Source: SCQP01 sp050747745 (lineage in GTDB: Bacteria; Acidobacteriota; Terriglobia; Terriglobales; SCQP01). Taken from it: a stretch of 64,000 nucleotides of DNA. This document shows positions 43,869 through 53,316 of the stretch, piece by piece. The stretch spans positions 1 to 64,000 of the forward strand of contig JBOGKM010000086.1 of NCBI GenBank assembly GCA_050747745.1, in the 5' to 3' direction. The notes under the pieces are model-generated. The model was not told the origin of the DNA. It was given only the letters and a program-made list of their open reading frames with translations, and searched no databases. The position numbers and the translations under genes are program-made. Position 1 is the stretch's first letter; the number at the start of each line of letters is the position of its first letter.

Positions 43869-45539
43869 ATGGAAGATTTCGAACAGCTCCTCGAACAATC
43901 ATTTGAACAGCAAGAACAGGCCAACGAAGGGGAAGTGCTCAAGGGCACGGTGCTCAAGATCGACGGCGAAGAAGTGGTCGTCGATGTCGGGCAGAAACTG
44001 GAAGGCGTGGTCCGGCTGCGCGAGTTCCTGGACGCGGAAGGGGTGGCGCAGGTCCACCCGGGCGACATCATTGATGTCGTGGTCGAGCGGGAGGGAGGCG
44101 AGCGCGGCCTGCGCCTCTCGCACGAGCGCGCGGCGCGGCTGCGCTTGTGGGACGAGCTCGAGCACGCCCATCAGCAAGCCACCATCATGCAGGGCCGCAT
44201 CGTGGAGCGCATCAAGGGCGGTTTGGCCTGTGACATTGGGGTCAAGGCGTTCCTGCCGGGCTCGCAACTAGACGTGCGTCCGGTTCACAACCTGGACGCC
44301 TTTCTGGGCCAGGAAGTCCGGGTGCGCATCATCAAACTGAACAAGAAGCGCGGCAACATCGTGGTGTCGCGCAAGTCGGTGCTGCAGGAGGATCTGGACG
44401 CGCGCCGGGCGCAGACGCTGGAGACCCTGGCGGAGGGCCAGATGGTGACCGGGGTGGTGAAAAACGTCACCGAGTACGGGGTGTTCGTGGACGTGGGCGG
44501 CATTGACGGTCTGCTGCACGTCAGCGATCTGTCTTGGGGCCGTGTAGCCCATCCGAACGAAATGGTGCAGCCCAATGACGAGATCACCGTCAAGGTGCTG
44601 AAATTCGACAAGGCGCGTATGCGGGTTTCGCTTGGGTTCAAGCAGCTATTGCCCGATCCGTGGGCCGACGCCAAGGAGCGGTATCCGGTGGGCGCACGGG
44701 TGCAGGGCAAGGTGGTGAGCATCACCGATTACGGCTGCTTCGTCGAGCTGGAGCAGGGCATCGAAGGTTTGATCCACATCTCGGAAATGTCGTGGTCGAA
44801 GCGCACCAAGCATCCCTCCAAGATCGTGGCCATGGAGCAGCACTTGGATGTGGTGGTGCTGGACGTGAACCCGGGTGAGCGCCGCATGTCGTTGTCGCTG
44901 CGCCAGGCGCAATCCAATCCGTGGGAGACGCTGCCGGAGCGGTTCGCGCCGGGCAGCATCATCGAGGGGCGGGTACGCAATCTCACCGACTTCGGGGCGT
45001 TTGTGGAGATCGAGGATGGCATAGACGGACTGGTCCACATCAGCGACTTTTCCTGGACCAAGCGCATTCAGCACCCGTCGGAAGTGGTGAAAAAGGGCGA
45101 TAAAGTACGAGCGAAAATCTTGAGCATTGATATCGAGAACCGGCGTTTATCGCTGGGCATCCGCCAGCTCGAGCCCGACGCCTGGGAGACGTTTTTTGCC
45201 ACACGCCAACTGGGCGAGGTGCTGCCGGGCAAGGTGCTGCGCTTGGCTCCGTTTGGGGCGTTCGTCGAGTTGGAGGGCGGCATTGAGGGTTTGTGCCACA
45301 ACTCGGAAATCAATCCGGCCATTACCGAGGGCCAACCGCCGGTGATCGGCAAGGAGTACGAGTTCAAGATCATCAAGCTCAGCCCGGCGGACAAGAAGAT
45401 CGGCCTCAGTTTGCGCTCGGCGCTGCACGATGCCGAGCGCGACCTGATTGACTCTTATCGGCATCAGCCTGGGAATGCAGGGGCGACGATCGAGGAGCAC
45501 GTCTCACAGAAGCGCGCGGGCAACGAGCAAGGCTCCTAG
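43869..45539 (+). CDS. rpsA: 30S ribosomal protein S1
   Basis: A 556-residue protein made of six S1 RNA-binding repeats; the clearest are GVVKNVTEYGVFVDVGGIDG, GKVVSITDYGCFVELEQGIE and GRVRNLTDFGAFVEIEDGID. The first two repeats are more divergent, as usual for the ribosome-binding end. It unfolds and delivers mRNA to the 30S subunit. The acidic N-terminus MEDFEQLLEQSFEQQEQ matches non-proteobacterial S1. Confidence 0.97.
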   Translation: MEDFEQLLEQSFEQQEQANEGEVLKGTVLKIDGEEVVVDVGQKLEGVVRLREFLDAEGVAQVHPGDIIDVVVEREGGERGLRLSHERAARLRLWDELEHAHQQATIMQGRIVERIKGGLACDIGVKAFLPGSQLDVRPVHNLDAFLGQEVRVRIIKLNKKRGNIVVSRKSVLQEDLDARRAQTLETLAEGQMVTGVVKNVTEYGVFVDVGGIDGLLHVSDLSWGRVAHPNEMVQPNDEITVKVLKFDKARMRVSLGFKQLLPDPWADAKERYPVGARVQGKVVSITDYGCFVELEQGIEGLIHISEMSWSKRTKHPSKIVAMEQHLDVVVLDVNPGERRMSLSLRQAQSNPWETLPERFAPGSIIEGRVRNLTDFGAFVEIEDGIDGLVHISDFSWTKRIQHPSEVVKKGDKVRAKILSIDIENRRLSLGIRQLEPDAWETFFATRQLGEVLPGKVLRLAPFGAFVELEGGIEGLCHNSEINPAITEGQPPVIGKEYEFKIIKLSPADKKIGLSLRSALHDAERDLIDSYRHQPGNAGATIEEHVSQKRAGNEQGS

Positions 45540-45554
45540 CGCATCTGAGCGGTG

Positions 45555-46013
45555 ATGGCTTCGAAAACCGCCCGCGATCACGACGAAATCCGCCGCTGGG
45601 CCGAGGCTCGCGGCGCTGCGCCGTCGGTCGTGAACCGCACCGGCGGCATGCCGCGATTCGAGTTTGCGGCCGAGGAGCCGGAATCGCTGGCTGACGTTTC
45701 CTGGGAAGATTTTTTCCGCGTGTTCGACGAGCGTGGGCTGGAGCTGGTCTACGACGACAAGCCCGGCAGCCGCGTTCATAAGCTGGTGTATCCGGAAGCG
45801 GTGGCGGCCAAGGCGGCGGGCAGCCGGGCCCGGCGCGCGGTCGAGCCTGCGCGGCGCCCTGGGCCGGCGAAAATTCTGCCCATCCAGTCCAAGACCAGCA
45901 CCGCAGGCAAGGCGGCGAAGCGATCATCGGCAGCTCAGCCGCGGACCACGCGCACCGGTACCAAAGCCGTAGGCAAAAAGCCCGCCAGCCGCCGCCGTCC
46001 CAGAGCCGCCTAG
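45555..46013 (+). CDS. Small conserved protein with basic tail
   Basis: A 152-residue protein. The N-terminal 80 residues (ARDHDEIRRWAEARGAAPS ... SWEDFFRVFDERGLELVYDD) resemble a conserved domain found in proteins that are sometimes mislabelled as glucan branching enzymes; its function is unknown. The last 70 residues are Ala/Arg/Lys-rich, like histone-like tails, suggesting nucleic-acid contact. It begins 15 bp after rpsA. Confidence 0.65.
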   Translation: MASKTARDHDEIRRWAEARGAAPSVVNRTGGMPRFEFAAEEPESLADVSWEDFFRVFDERGLELVYDDKPGSRVHKLVYPEAVAAKAAGSRARRAVEPARRPGPAKILPIQSKTSTAGKAAKRSSAAQPRTTRTGTKAVGKKPASRRRPRAA

Positions 46014-46138
46014 CCCTCCGGCGCTTGCCGGCGCGGCCGCTCCGATTTTCAGTTCACACCGTCGTAGCTTTTTTTTATCAACGTCCACAACCATATTCCC
46101 CGCAGCGTGGATATGGCGTGGCAGCCGGTCCGGCAGAG

Positions 46139-48655
46139 TTATTGCTCGCGCAGGGCGGCGTTCGGATCCAGCCTTGACGCCCGCCATGCCGGCAGCCACG
46201 AGGCGATGGTGGCGATCACGAAAAACAGCACAGCCATGACGGCAAGGGTCGCGGGATCGGTCGGCGTAATGCCCACCAGTAGACTGCCGATCAAGCGCGT
46301 CAGCGCCACGGCGGCGGCGAGGCCCGCGATGATGCCGATGACGGTCAGGCGCAGTCCCTGCCCAACGACCAGCCGGAAGATCCCGGCAGGCTCGGAGCCG
46401 AGGGCCATGCGCACGCCGAATTCGGCGGTCCGTTGCCGCACCGCGGTGGCCAGTACGCCATAGAGACCGACCGCGGCGAGCAACAGTGCGATCACCGCGA
46501 ACACTCCGATCAGCAGCAGCGAAAAACGCGTGCCGGCTTGCCCCTGGAGAACCAGCGCATCCACCGGCTGTACCCCGGTAACAAGCAGATGTGGGTTCAG
46601 GCGTTTTATGGTGGCACGAACTTCATTGCTGTAGCTCGCCATATTGCCGGCGCCACGGATTACCCAGTTGTTCACGACTCCCGATCCGACGTAGCCATCC
46701 GTGAAATACACCTGTTCGCGGCCGGGCACGGCCAGCGACTCATCGCGCGTGTGCGCGACGACGCCGATGATTTCGACCGGGACGGGCTGGGGCGTCGCCA
46801 CCCGAACTAAAATTTGCTTTCCGACCGCATTGCCGTGCGGAAAAGCTTTGCGCGCCAGCTCCTGGTCTACGACCACAACGTTGCGGCCCGGCTGGTTGTC
46901 GGCTTCGGTAAAGCTTCGCCCGGCGAGCAGCGGTATGCGCATGGTCTCGAAGTAGCCGGGCAGCACGAATTGAAAGTCAGTCGCGCGATAGAGGTTGGCA
47001 TTTTGGCCGGCGTCCAGGTTGCCCCAGCGAATCGGACTAAACCCGCCGGCCAACGGCAGCGGGCGAGCCGCAGAGACGCTTTGGACGCCGGGAATGGCCT
47101 GCAACCCCTGCCGGATTTGAAGCACTGCGGCGGCGCGCGCGGCCGGATTGAGGCCCAGATTGCCCAAGATCTGGAACGTCAGCAAGCCCTGCGGATCGAA
47201 GCCCGGATTCGTGCGCTCCAGATCGCGGAAACTGCGGAACATCAACCCCGACCCGACCAGTAGCACGAAAGCCAGCGCCACTTCGATCACCGCGACCACG
47301 CTGCGCGTCATGCCAGCGTGTGTCAAGCCCTCGGTGCGGCCGCCGCTGCGGAGCACCCCGAGGGTTTCGGGGCGCGACGCACGCCAGGCGGAGAGCATTC
47401 CGAAAATCGCGGCAGCCGCCAGGGCTGCGATGGCGGTAAACACCAGCACCGGGCCGTCAATGCGAATCGTATCCAGGCGGGGCAGAGTTGCGGGCGCTAT
47501 GGCCAGCAGTTCGTGCATCCCCGCCCAGGCCAGCAGGAGACCGCCCGCCGCTCCTAGCGCCGCCAGCAGCAGCGCCTCGATCAACATTTGGCGGATCAGG
47601 CGCCAGCGGCTCGCTCCCATCACCGCCCGCACCGCCAGCTCGCGCTCCCGCAGCGACGCCCGCACCAGCAAGAGGTTGGCGACATTCGCGCAGGCGATGA
47701 GCAACAGAAAAATTGCCGCGCCCATGAGCGCCACGATGGCCGGCCGCACCTGCGAGACCACATAGCCCAGCAGCGGCTCAAGCCGAATGGCGTAGCCGGC
47801 GGTGCGCTCAATCAGGAAATGCTCGCGCGTCACCGCTGCGACGCGATCCACGGCATCCTGCGCTTGCTGGAAGGTAACGCCATCCCTCAGCCGCCCAATG
47901 GCGTGGATCGAAACAGAATCACGGTTGCTGTTGTCGTAACTCAGGCGGTTGGCGAGCCAAATCTCGGGATCGGGCAGGACCTGAGCTTCGGGGGGAAAGT
48001 AGAGCCGGAAATGCGGCGCCAACACGCCTAGGATTACCGGCTTGAGCCCGCCTTGGGTGGGCATCATGTGCCCAAGGATCGCGGGATTGCCGCCGAAGCG
48101 GCGCTCGAAGTAGCTGTAGCTCAAAATCGCCATGGTCGGCAGGCGCGGCGCCGGTGGGCCTTGTGCGCCCGGCGGCGGTGGCGGCGGCTGTGGTAATCCA
48201 TCTTGCGCGGTAAAGTCGCGGCCGAGCGCGATGCGGGCGCCCGTAAGCCGGAAGAAGTTGGTGGTCACCACGGCGATGCGTACTTGCTCCGGCGTGCCGT
48301 CCAGCGCAGGCAGGATCGCGCGGCCGGTGAAGACGCCGGCGAAGCCCTGGAAGGAGCTCTTCGTCTGGTCGCGCATGTCGATAAAGTCTTCGTTGGAAAA
48401 AGGAAAGTCGCGGACATGGCGCGCGTGCAGGTCCATGCAGGCGATCACCAGCCGCCCCGGGTTTTTATACGGGAGCGGCCGCAGCAGGACCGCGTTGGTG
48501 ACGCTGAAGATGGCCGTGCTCGCGCCAATACCGAGCGCGATCGTGACCACGGCCGCGATCGTGAACACCGGGTTCTTGCGCAGTGTGCGCGCGGCGATTT
48601 TCAGATCTTGCACGGCATAGCCCAGGCGAAGGTGTGTCCAGCATAGCAATGTCAC
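46139..48655 (-). CDS. ADOP/MacB-type ABC transporter permease
   Basis: About 838 residues from GTG 48655; the frame is open further upstream to 48796 but the extension lacks similarity. It contains two MacB_PCD periplasmic domains and two FtsX blocks: the entry helix NPVFTIAAVVTIALGIGAST, four-helix cores at about residues 330-450 and 720-830, and a C-terminal SWLPAWRASRLDPNAALREQ. This is the duplicated architecture of acidobacterial orphan permeases. It lacks the N-terminal ADOP-specific domain seen in the second copy, and no PadR regulator or ATPase is adjacent. A Pro-rich loop (PQPPPPPPGAQGPPAP) lies in the first periplasmic domain. Confidence 0.87.
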   Translation of the reverse strand: MTLLCWTHLRLGYAVQDLKIAARTLRKNPVFTIAAVVTIALGIGASTAIFSVTNAVLLRPLPYKNPGRLVIACMDLHARHVRDFPFSNEDFIDMRDQTKSSFQGFAGVFTGRAILPALDGTPEQVRIAVVTTNFFRLTGARIALGRDFTAQDGLPQPPPPPPGAQGPPAPRLPTMAILSYSYFERRFGGNPAILGHMMPTQGGLKPVILGVLAPHFRLYFPPEAQVLPDPEIWLANRLSYDNSNRDSVSIHAIGRLRDGVTFQQAQDAVDRVAAVTREHFLIERTAGYAIRLEPLLGYVVSQVRPAIVALMGAAIFLLLIACANVANLLLVRASLRERELAVRAVMGASRWRLIRQMLIEALLLAALGAAGGLLLAWAGMHELLAIAPATLPRLDTIRIDGPVLVFTAIAALAAAAIFGMLSAWRASRPETLGVLRSGGRTEGLTHAGMTRSVVAVIEVALAFVLLVGSGLMFRSFRDLERTNPGFDPQGLLTFQILGNLGLNPAARAAAVLQIRQGLQAIPGVQSVSAARPLPLAGGFSPIRWGNLDAGQNANLYRATDFQFVLPGYFETMRIPLLAGRSFTEADNQPGRNVVVVDQELARKAFPHGNAVGKQILVRVATPQPVPVEIIGVVAHTRDESLAVPGREQVYFTDGYVGSGVVNNWVIRGAGNMASYSNEVRATIKRLNPHLLVTGVQPVDALVLQGQAGTRFSLLLIGVFAVIALLLAAVGLYGVLATAVRQRTAEFGVRMALGSEPAGIFRLVVGQGLRLTVIGIIAGLAAAVALTRLIGSLLVGITPTDPATLAVMAVLFFVIATIASWLPAWRASRLDPNAALREQ

Positions 48656-48859
48656 AGGAAGGTCGCAAACGCAATGGTGACCGACGCCCAGAATCGACCT
48701 GTGGGGCACGGAGTTTTTAGCCGCCGTCGGCCGCTTGCGCCCCGGCGTAAGCGCGGCATCCGCGGCGCGCTGGGCGCTCAACGCCCGGACATCCACCCCC
48801 CCGCGAATCTACGTCGCGCCCCGAGGGTGGCGAGTTTTGAGGGCGCGATCGCGCCAGGG

Positions 48860-48882
48860 CTGACAGGGTCACTACCTGTCAG
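48860..48882. terminator. Hairpin at the ABC-F gene end
   Basis: CTGACAGG (48860-48867), a 7-nt loop and CCTGTCAG (48875-48882) form a perfect 8-bp stem that overlaps the stop codon of the ABC-F gene. No U-run follows on the minus strand, so intrinsic termination is doubtful; it could instead protect the 3' end. A 14-bp palindrome with a GCGATCGC core lies just beyond, at 48842-48855. Confidence 0.4.
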
Positions 48883-50798
48883 GAGTTGATGGCCGTGAGC
48901 TGGCCGGTTTTTTCTTCCCACTGGGCGTATAAGCGGCCGCGCTCCTCGACGCATTTTTGATACTTGGCCATGGCGGCCTGAGCGCGCCCGCCGTCGCGGA
49001 ATGTGGCTTCCGAGCCGAACGCTGCCTCCATCTGCTTCACTTCCCCTTCGATGCCGGCGATTGCCTTTTCCAGTTCGGCGATGGAGTCGCGCAGCGCCTG
49101 CTGGCGCTGCGGGTTGACGCGCCGGGCTTTGACCGCCGGGCGCTTGGGGCTGGATTTCGCGGCCGGGGCTTCCTGTTGGGCCGCGATCTGCGCGGCGGTC
49201 TGGTCCTGATGATAGCGGTACTCTTCGTAGTCGCCGGGGTAGATTTCCACGCCGCCGCCTTCGGCGAAGGGCGTGACATGGATGATTTTGGTTGCCAGGC
49301 CGTCAATAAAGGCGCGATCGTGGGAAACGAAAATGACGGTTCCGTTGTACTGTCGCAGCGCTTCCAGCAGAACTTCTTTGGAGTTGAGATCGAGATGGTT
49401 GGTGGGTTCGTCGAGCAGCAGGCAATTGGAGGGTTGCAGGAGCATGCGCGCCAGGGCGTAGCGGTTGCGTTCGCCGCCGCTGAGCACGCCGATGCACTTG
49501 AATACATCATCGCCATGGAAAAGAAAGCTGCCGAGCAGGGTGCGCAATTGCGGAACCATAAGCGCCGGGCTGATGTTGGTGAGATCGTCGAGAATCCGGC
49601 GCGTCGGATCGAGCGCCTTGTACTGATCCTGCGCGAAAAAGTCCACCGTGGCCTGATGGCCTTCGATGCGTTCGCCGCTGTCGGGCGGCTCGACGCCGGC
49701 CAGCAGGCGCAGCAGCGTGCTCTTGCCGGCGCCATTTTGGCCGATGAGACCAATGCGATCACCGCGATCGAGTACCATGTCCAGATTTTCGAACACGCGC
49801 GTTTCCCCGTAACGCTTCGAGACCTGGCGCAGCTCCAGCACGCGGCGGCCGCTGGGCTTGGGCTGGGGAAAGGAGAAATGAATGCTCGCCTGGGCAGGCG
49901 GAATTTCGATCTCCTCCATGCGCTCAAGTTCCTTGATCCGGCTTTGCACCTGCGCCGCTTTGGTCGCGGTGTAGCGGAATCTGTTGATAAATGCTCCCAG
50001 CTGCTCGCGGCGCTCCTGTTGATTGTTGTAAGCGGCGCGGAGCTGTTCCAGACGCTCGTCACGCTGACGCAGGAAGTTGGAGTAGTTGCCGGTATAGACG
50101 GTGATCTTTTCCTGTCCCAGCTCGATGACCTTTTCCACCACAGCATCGAGAAAGTAGCGGTCGTGAGAAACCAGCAGGCAGGTATTGGGATAGCGGTTCA
50201 GGTAATCCTCGAGCCAGTTGCGGGTTTCCAGATCGAGATGGTTGGTGGGTTCGTCCAGCAGCAGCACCTGAGGTTCGGCCAGCAGCAGCTTGGCGAGCGC
50301 GATGCGCATTTGCCAGCCGCCGCTGAACTCCTCGCACTGCCGTTGCATGTCGGCGGGGGTGAAGGCCAGACCCTTGAGGATGATGCCGATTTTGGCTTCG
50401 AGAGCAGGTCCGCCGCCAGTTTGAAACTGGTGCTGAAGATCGGCGTAGCGCTCGAACAAGCTGAGATCATCGGTGTGTTCGAGCTGCGCCTCGATGGCCA
50501 ACAGCTCACGCTCGACCGCCATGAGATCGGCAAACACGGAGCGACACTCTTCGACCAGGGTGCGACCCTGGGCGTGCAGACCATCCTGCGGCAGGTAACC
50601 GACGGTTTGATCACGGTTCTGGACGAGCTTGCCGTCATCGAGCGTGTCGAGTCCGGCGAGGATGCGCAAGAGCGTTGTTTTGCCGCTACCGTTCGGCCCC
50701 ACCACGCCGGCGCGGGTACGATCGGGAATCAGCAGATCGACGTTGCGAAACAGGGTACGTCCGCCAAAGTGCTTGGCGGCGGAAGAAAGCTGGATCAT
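48879..50798 (-). CDS. ABC-F family ATPase
   Basis: A 639-residue cytosolic protein with two nucleotide-binding domains: Walker A GPNGSGKTTL and GQNGAGKSTL, signatures EEFSGGWQMR and GVLSGGERNR, Walker B LLLDEPTNHLDL twice. The interdomain linker carries an RRPP-type region and an arm insertion. The C-terminal extension is a coiled coil (QQALRDSIAELEKAIAGIEGEVKQMEAA). ABC-F proteins act on ribosomes (EttA/Uup type) rather than as transporters; which subtype cannot be decided. ATG 50798 overlaps the stop of the M16-like gene in ATGA. Confidence 0.93.
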   Translation of the reverse strand: MIQLSSAAKHFGGRTLFRNVDLLIPDRTRAGVVGPNGSGKTTLLRILAGLDTLDDGKLVQNRDQTVGYLPQDGLHAQGRTLVEECRSVFADLMAVERELLAIEAQLEHTDDLSLFERYADLQHQFQTGGGPALEAKIGIILKGLAFTPADMQRQCEEFSGGWQMRIALAKLLLAEPQVLLLDEPTNHLDLETRNWLEDYLNRYPNTCLLVSHDRYFLDAVVEKVIELGQEKITVYTGNYSNFLRQRDERLEQLRAAYNNQQERREQLGAFINRFRYTATKAAQVQSRIKELERMEEIEIPPAQASIHFSFPQPKPSGRRVLELRQVSKRYGETRVFENLDMVLDRGDRIGLIGQNGAGKSTLLRLLAGVEPPDSGERIEGHQATVDFFAQDQYKALDPTRRILDDLTNISPALMVPQLRTLLGSFLFHGDDVFKCIGVLSGGERNRYALARMLLQPSNCLLLDEPTNHLDLNSKEVLLEALRQYNGTVIFVSHDRAFIDGLATKIIHVTPFAEGGGVEIYPGDYEEYRYHQDQTAAQIAAQQEAPAAKSSPKRPAVKARRVNPQRQQALRDSIAELEKAIAGIEGEVKQMEAAFGSEATFRDGGRAQAAMAKYQKCVEERGRLYAQWEEKTGQLTAINS

Positions 50799-53299
50799 GA
50801 GATCGTTGGAAAGCGGCGGTGGGCCGCTTGTTCCAGTATACGGTGCGGGCGCCGGAGTTTGGGCGGAGCTTCGGGCGGATAGGTGCCGACGAGCTTGCCG
50901 GAGGCGTTGAAGATGGTCAGCATGGCGCCCGGAGTGAGGTTGGCGAGGCCGGCTTCGATGTTTTTCACATCGCCCACCACGACGATGATCAGGTGCCGGG
51001 GGTGGATGGTGGAGCGCGCCGCGGCCAGCGCCTGGGCGGCGGTGGCCGACTGCACGTTGCGGACATAATTGGATAGCCAGTTGCGACTGACGCCATACAG
51101 CCCGGGGAGGAGCAACGCGTCCGCCAACTGGGCCTGGGTTTGCAAGCCCAGCAGAAAGCGGGCGCTCAACTGATTTTTGGCCCGCCGCAGTTGCTGCGCG
51201 TCCAAGGGGACGTTGCGGATACGTTCGAGCTGGGCGAGGATCTGTTTCACCGCGGCGGCGGTATCGGCGGCTGGCACGCGCGCGGAGACGGTCCAAACGC
51301 CCAGATCGCGGCCGGCGGTGTTGGCGCTGACAACGCCATCGGCGCCGAGCGCCTGATTGACAAGCTGAAACGCGAAGTGATCGGGCGCGCTGCGCGCGAG
51401 GCCGAGATGGCCCAGCAGGATGGTGGAGCGCGCCGAGCCGGGCCGCTCGACCAGATAAATGCGGGGCTGCTGGGGCGGGGTCACGGGTGGCGACGGCGGC
51501 GGCTGGATCATGCCCAGACGCCAGCCGCCAAAATACTGCTGCACCAGATTGTGGGCGCGCGCGGCAGGAATATCGCCGACGACCACCACTTCGGCTTGGT
51601 TGTTGGGCAGGAAATAGAGCTGATGAAACTGCTGCAGCGCCTTGCGGCTGAGGCGGGCAATGGAGGCGGGCGTGGGCGCAATGATGGCGTATGGATTGAC
51701 GCCGAACAGCAGACGGTGAAACTGCACCGAGGCCAAAAAGGCCGGCTGGGCGCGGCGGGCGCGCAGAGTCAGCAGCAGGTTGGCTTTCTCCAGCGCCACT
51801 TCGGCGGGGGGAAAGCTGGGATGGAAAACCACATCCGAGACAAGCGCGATCAACGATCGGGCGCGGTTACTGAGGGCGTAGGCGCTGAGGGTGAGGAAGT
51901 CAGGACCCGAGGTGGTGGAGAGACCGCCGCCCATGGCGCCGAGCTGCTGGAAGATCTGCAGGGAGGAACGCGAGGAAGTACCGGCGGGCAGCAGATCGGC
52001 TTCGGCTTGGGCCAGAGCGGCATCGGCATTGGTGAGGCGCGACTGGCCGGCGCGGATGCCAAAGCGCACGGTCACCAGCGGAAAGCGGCTGTCCTGCACC
52101 ACGACGATGCGCAGTCCGTTGGGGAGCTGATCCACCTGGCTGGCGGGCGGTGTGTAAGGTGCGAGCGCCAAGGCTTGGGGCGGATGGTCCATGTAGGCGG
52201 GCGCGCGTACGTTTCGCTGCGCAGGCGCTCGCTTCGACGGACTCACCGCGCCGGGTTGATGCCGAATGAGGTTCAGGCGGGCGCTGGTGAGGTAGGTGCG
52301 CGCGGCCTGGGCGATGTCGTTGGAGTCCAAGTCCAGGAACTGGCGCAGGGCGCTGTTGGCGTCCTCGGGCTTGCCATCGAAGAACGTCGCCAGCGCCAGC
52401 ATACGATTGCGGCCGAGGGTAGTCTGCTCGTAGCGGATCCAGCCGGAGCTGAACTTGATCTTCAGCCGCTGCATGGTCTGGGGCGAAATTCCGTTGGCCT
52501 CGATCCGATAAATTTGCTGGAACGCCAGCGCCTCGATCTCCTGGGCGCTGGCGCCGGGCCTATAAACCACCAGGCCGGCAAACCGTCCGGGGGCGCTGTA
52601 ATCGCGGAAGCTGGCGTTGGGAAAGCCGAGGCCGCCGGCAACTTCGACCGCCAGCTGATGATCGTTGACCAAGGACTGATAGAGCCGCGAGCCCCGGCCG
52701 GAAAACAGAAGCTGGCCCAGCAAGGTGAGAGCGTAATAGGCGCGGCTGCCGCGCGGCGGGCCTTGCCAAGCCATTGTGAGCGAGGGCAATTTGGCGAACG
52801 GATGGGGAAACTTCCGCGGGCGCGGCTGGGGTTGCGGCTTGTCCCCGGCGATCCGGCCGGGCATGACCCTGCGGTTGGGGATCCAGCCGAAATCCTTCCG
52901 GACCTGAGCCTTGATGGCAGCAGTATTGAAGTCGCCGACGATGGTGAGGACGCAGTTGCGCGGGGCGGAAAGACGATCGGCGTCGAGCCACATGACGATG
53001 GGCAGCGCGGAGCTGGGTGCGCTCGCGGAGTCGAAGGTGTAGTCCTCGCGGGTGGAGGCGTGGCGGACGCCGCCGTAGTCCGCCAGCAAGCCAGTGCGGT
53101 GCGGCGCCTGGGCCGAGCCGGCCGCGAACAGCATGCTCTCGGTCACCACCGGCAGGCTGTGATCTTCCGACAAAACAACGCGCAGGCCATTTTTGAGCTT
53201 GAAGGCGGTGAAGGGAATGGGAGGCACAGCGTTCTGTGCCGCAGCGCCTGGAACCATCGCCGCGAAGGCCACGAGCAGCGCACAGAGGCGGAATCGCAT
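50795..53299 (-). CDS. M16-like protein without zinc motif, secreted
   Basis: An 834-residue protein with a signal peptide (RFRLCALLVAFAAMVPGAAA). It has the tandem LuxS/MPP-like domains of M16 proteases: FKLKNGLRVVLSEDHSLPVV in the first half and DQLPNGLRIVVVQDSRFPLV in the second. Between AAGSAQAPHRTG and the YGGVRHASTREDYTF segment the stretch that normally carries HxxEH is absent. The later region between WLDADRL and NCVLTIVGDF is also shortened, removing the third ligand. It should therefore be inactive as a protease. ATG 53299 is chosen because of the signal peptide; the frame opens at 53338. Confidence 0.83.
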   Translation of the reverse strand: MRFRLCALLVAFAAMVPGAAAQNAVPPIPFTAFKLKNGLRVVLSEDHSLPVVTESMLFAAGSAQAPHRTGLLADYGGVRHASTREDYTFDSASAPSSALPIVMWLDADRLSAPRNCVLTIVGDFNTAAIKAQVRKDFGWIPNRRVMPGRIAGDKPQPQPRPRKFPHPFAKLPSLTMAWQGPPRGSRAYYALTLLGQLLFSGRGSRLYQSLVNDHQLAVEVAGGLGFPNASFRDYSAPGRFAGLVVYRPGASAQEIEALAFQQIYRIEANGISPQTMQRLKIKFSSGWIRYEQTTLGRNRMLALATFFDGKPEDANSALRQFLDLDSNDIAQAARTYLTSARLNLIRHQPGAVSPSKRAPAQRNVRAPAYMDHPPQALALAPYTPPASQVDQLPNGLRIVVVQDSRFPLVTVRFGIRAGQSRLTNADAALAQAEADLLPAGTSSRSSLQIFQQLGAMGGGLSTTSGPDFLTLSAYALSNRARSLIALVSDVVFHPSFPPAEVALEKANLLLTLRARRAQPAFLASVQFHRLLFGVNPYAIIAPTPASIARLSRKALQQFHQLYFLPNNQAEVVVVGDIPAARAHNLVQQYFGGWRLGMIQPPPSPPVTPPQQPRIYLVERPGSARSTILLGHLGLARSAPDHFAFQLVNQALGADGVVSANTAGRDLGVWTVSARVPAADTAAAVKQILAQLERIRNVPLDAQQLRRAKNQLSARFLLGLQTQAQLADALLLPGLYGVSRNWLSNYVRNVQSATAAQALAAARSTIHPRHLIIVVVGDVKNIEAGLANLTPGAMLTIFNASGKLVGTYPPEAPPKLRRPHRILEQAAHRRFPTIS

Positions 53300-53316
53300 G
53301 CTGATGCCAGCATGCC

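Noticed and set aside
48842..48855. GCGATCGC palindrome as an attachment or HIP1-type site
   Set aside because: Similar GCGATCGC-like words occur inside several genes of this GC-rich window, and there is no other sign of integration.
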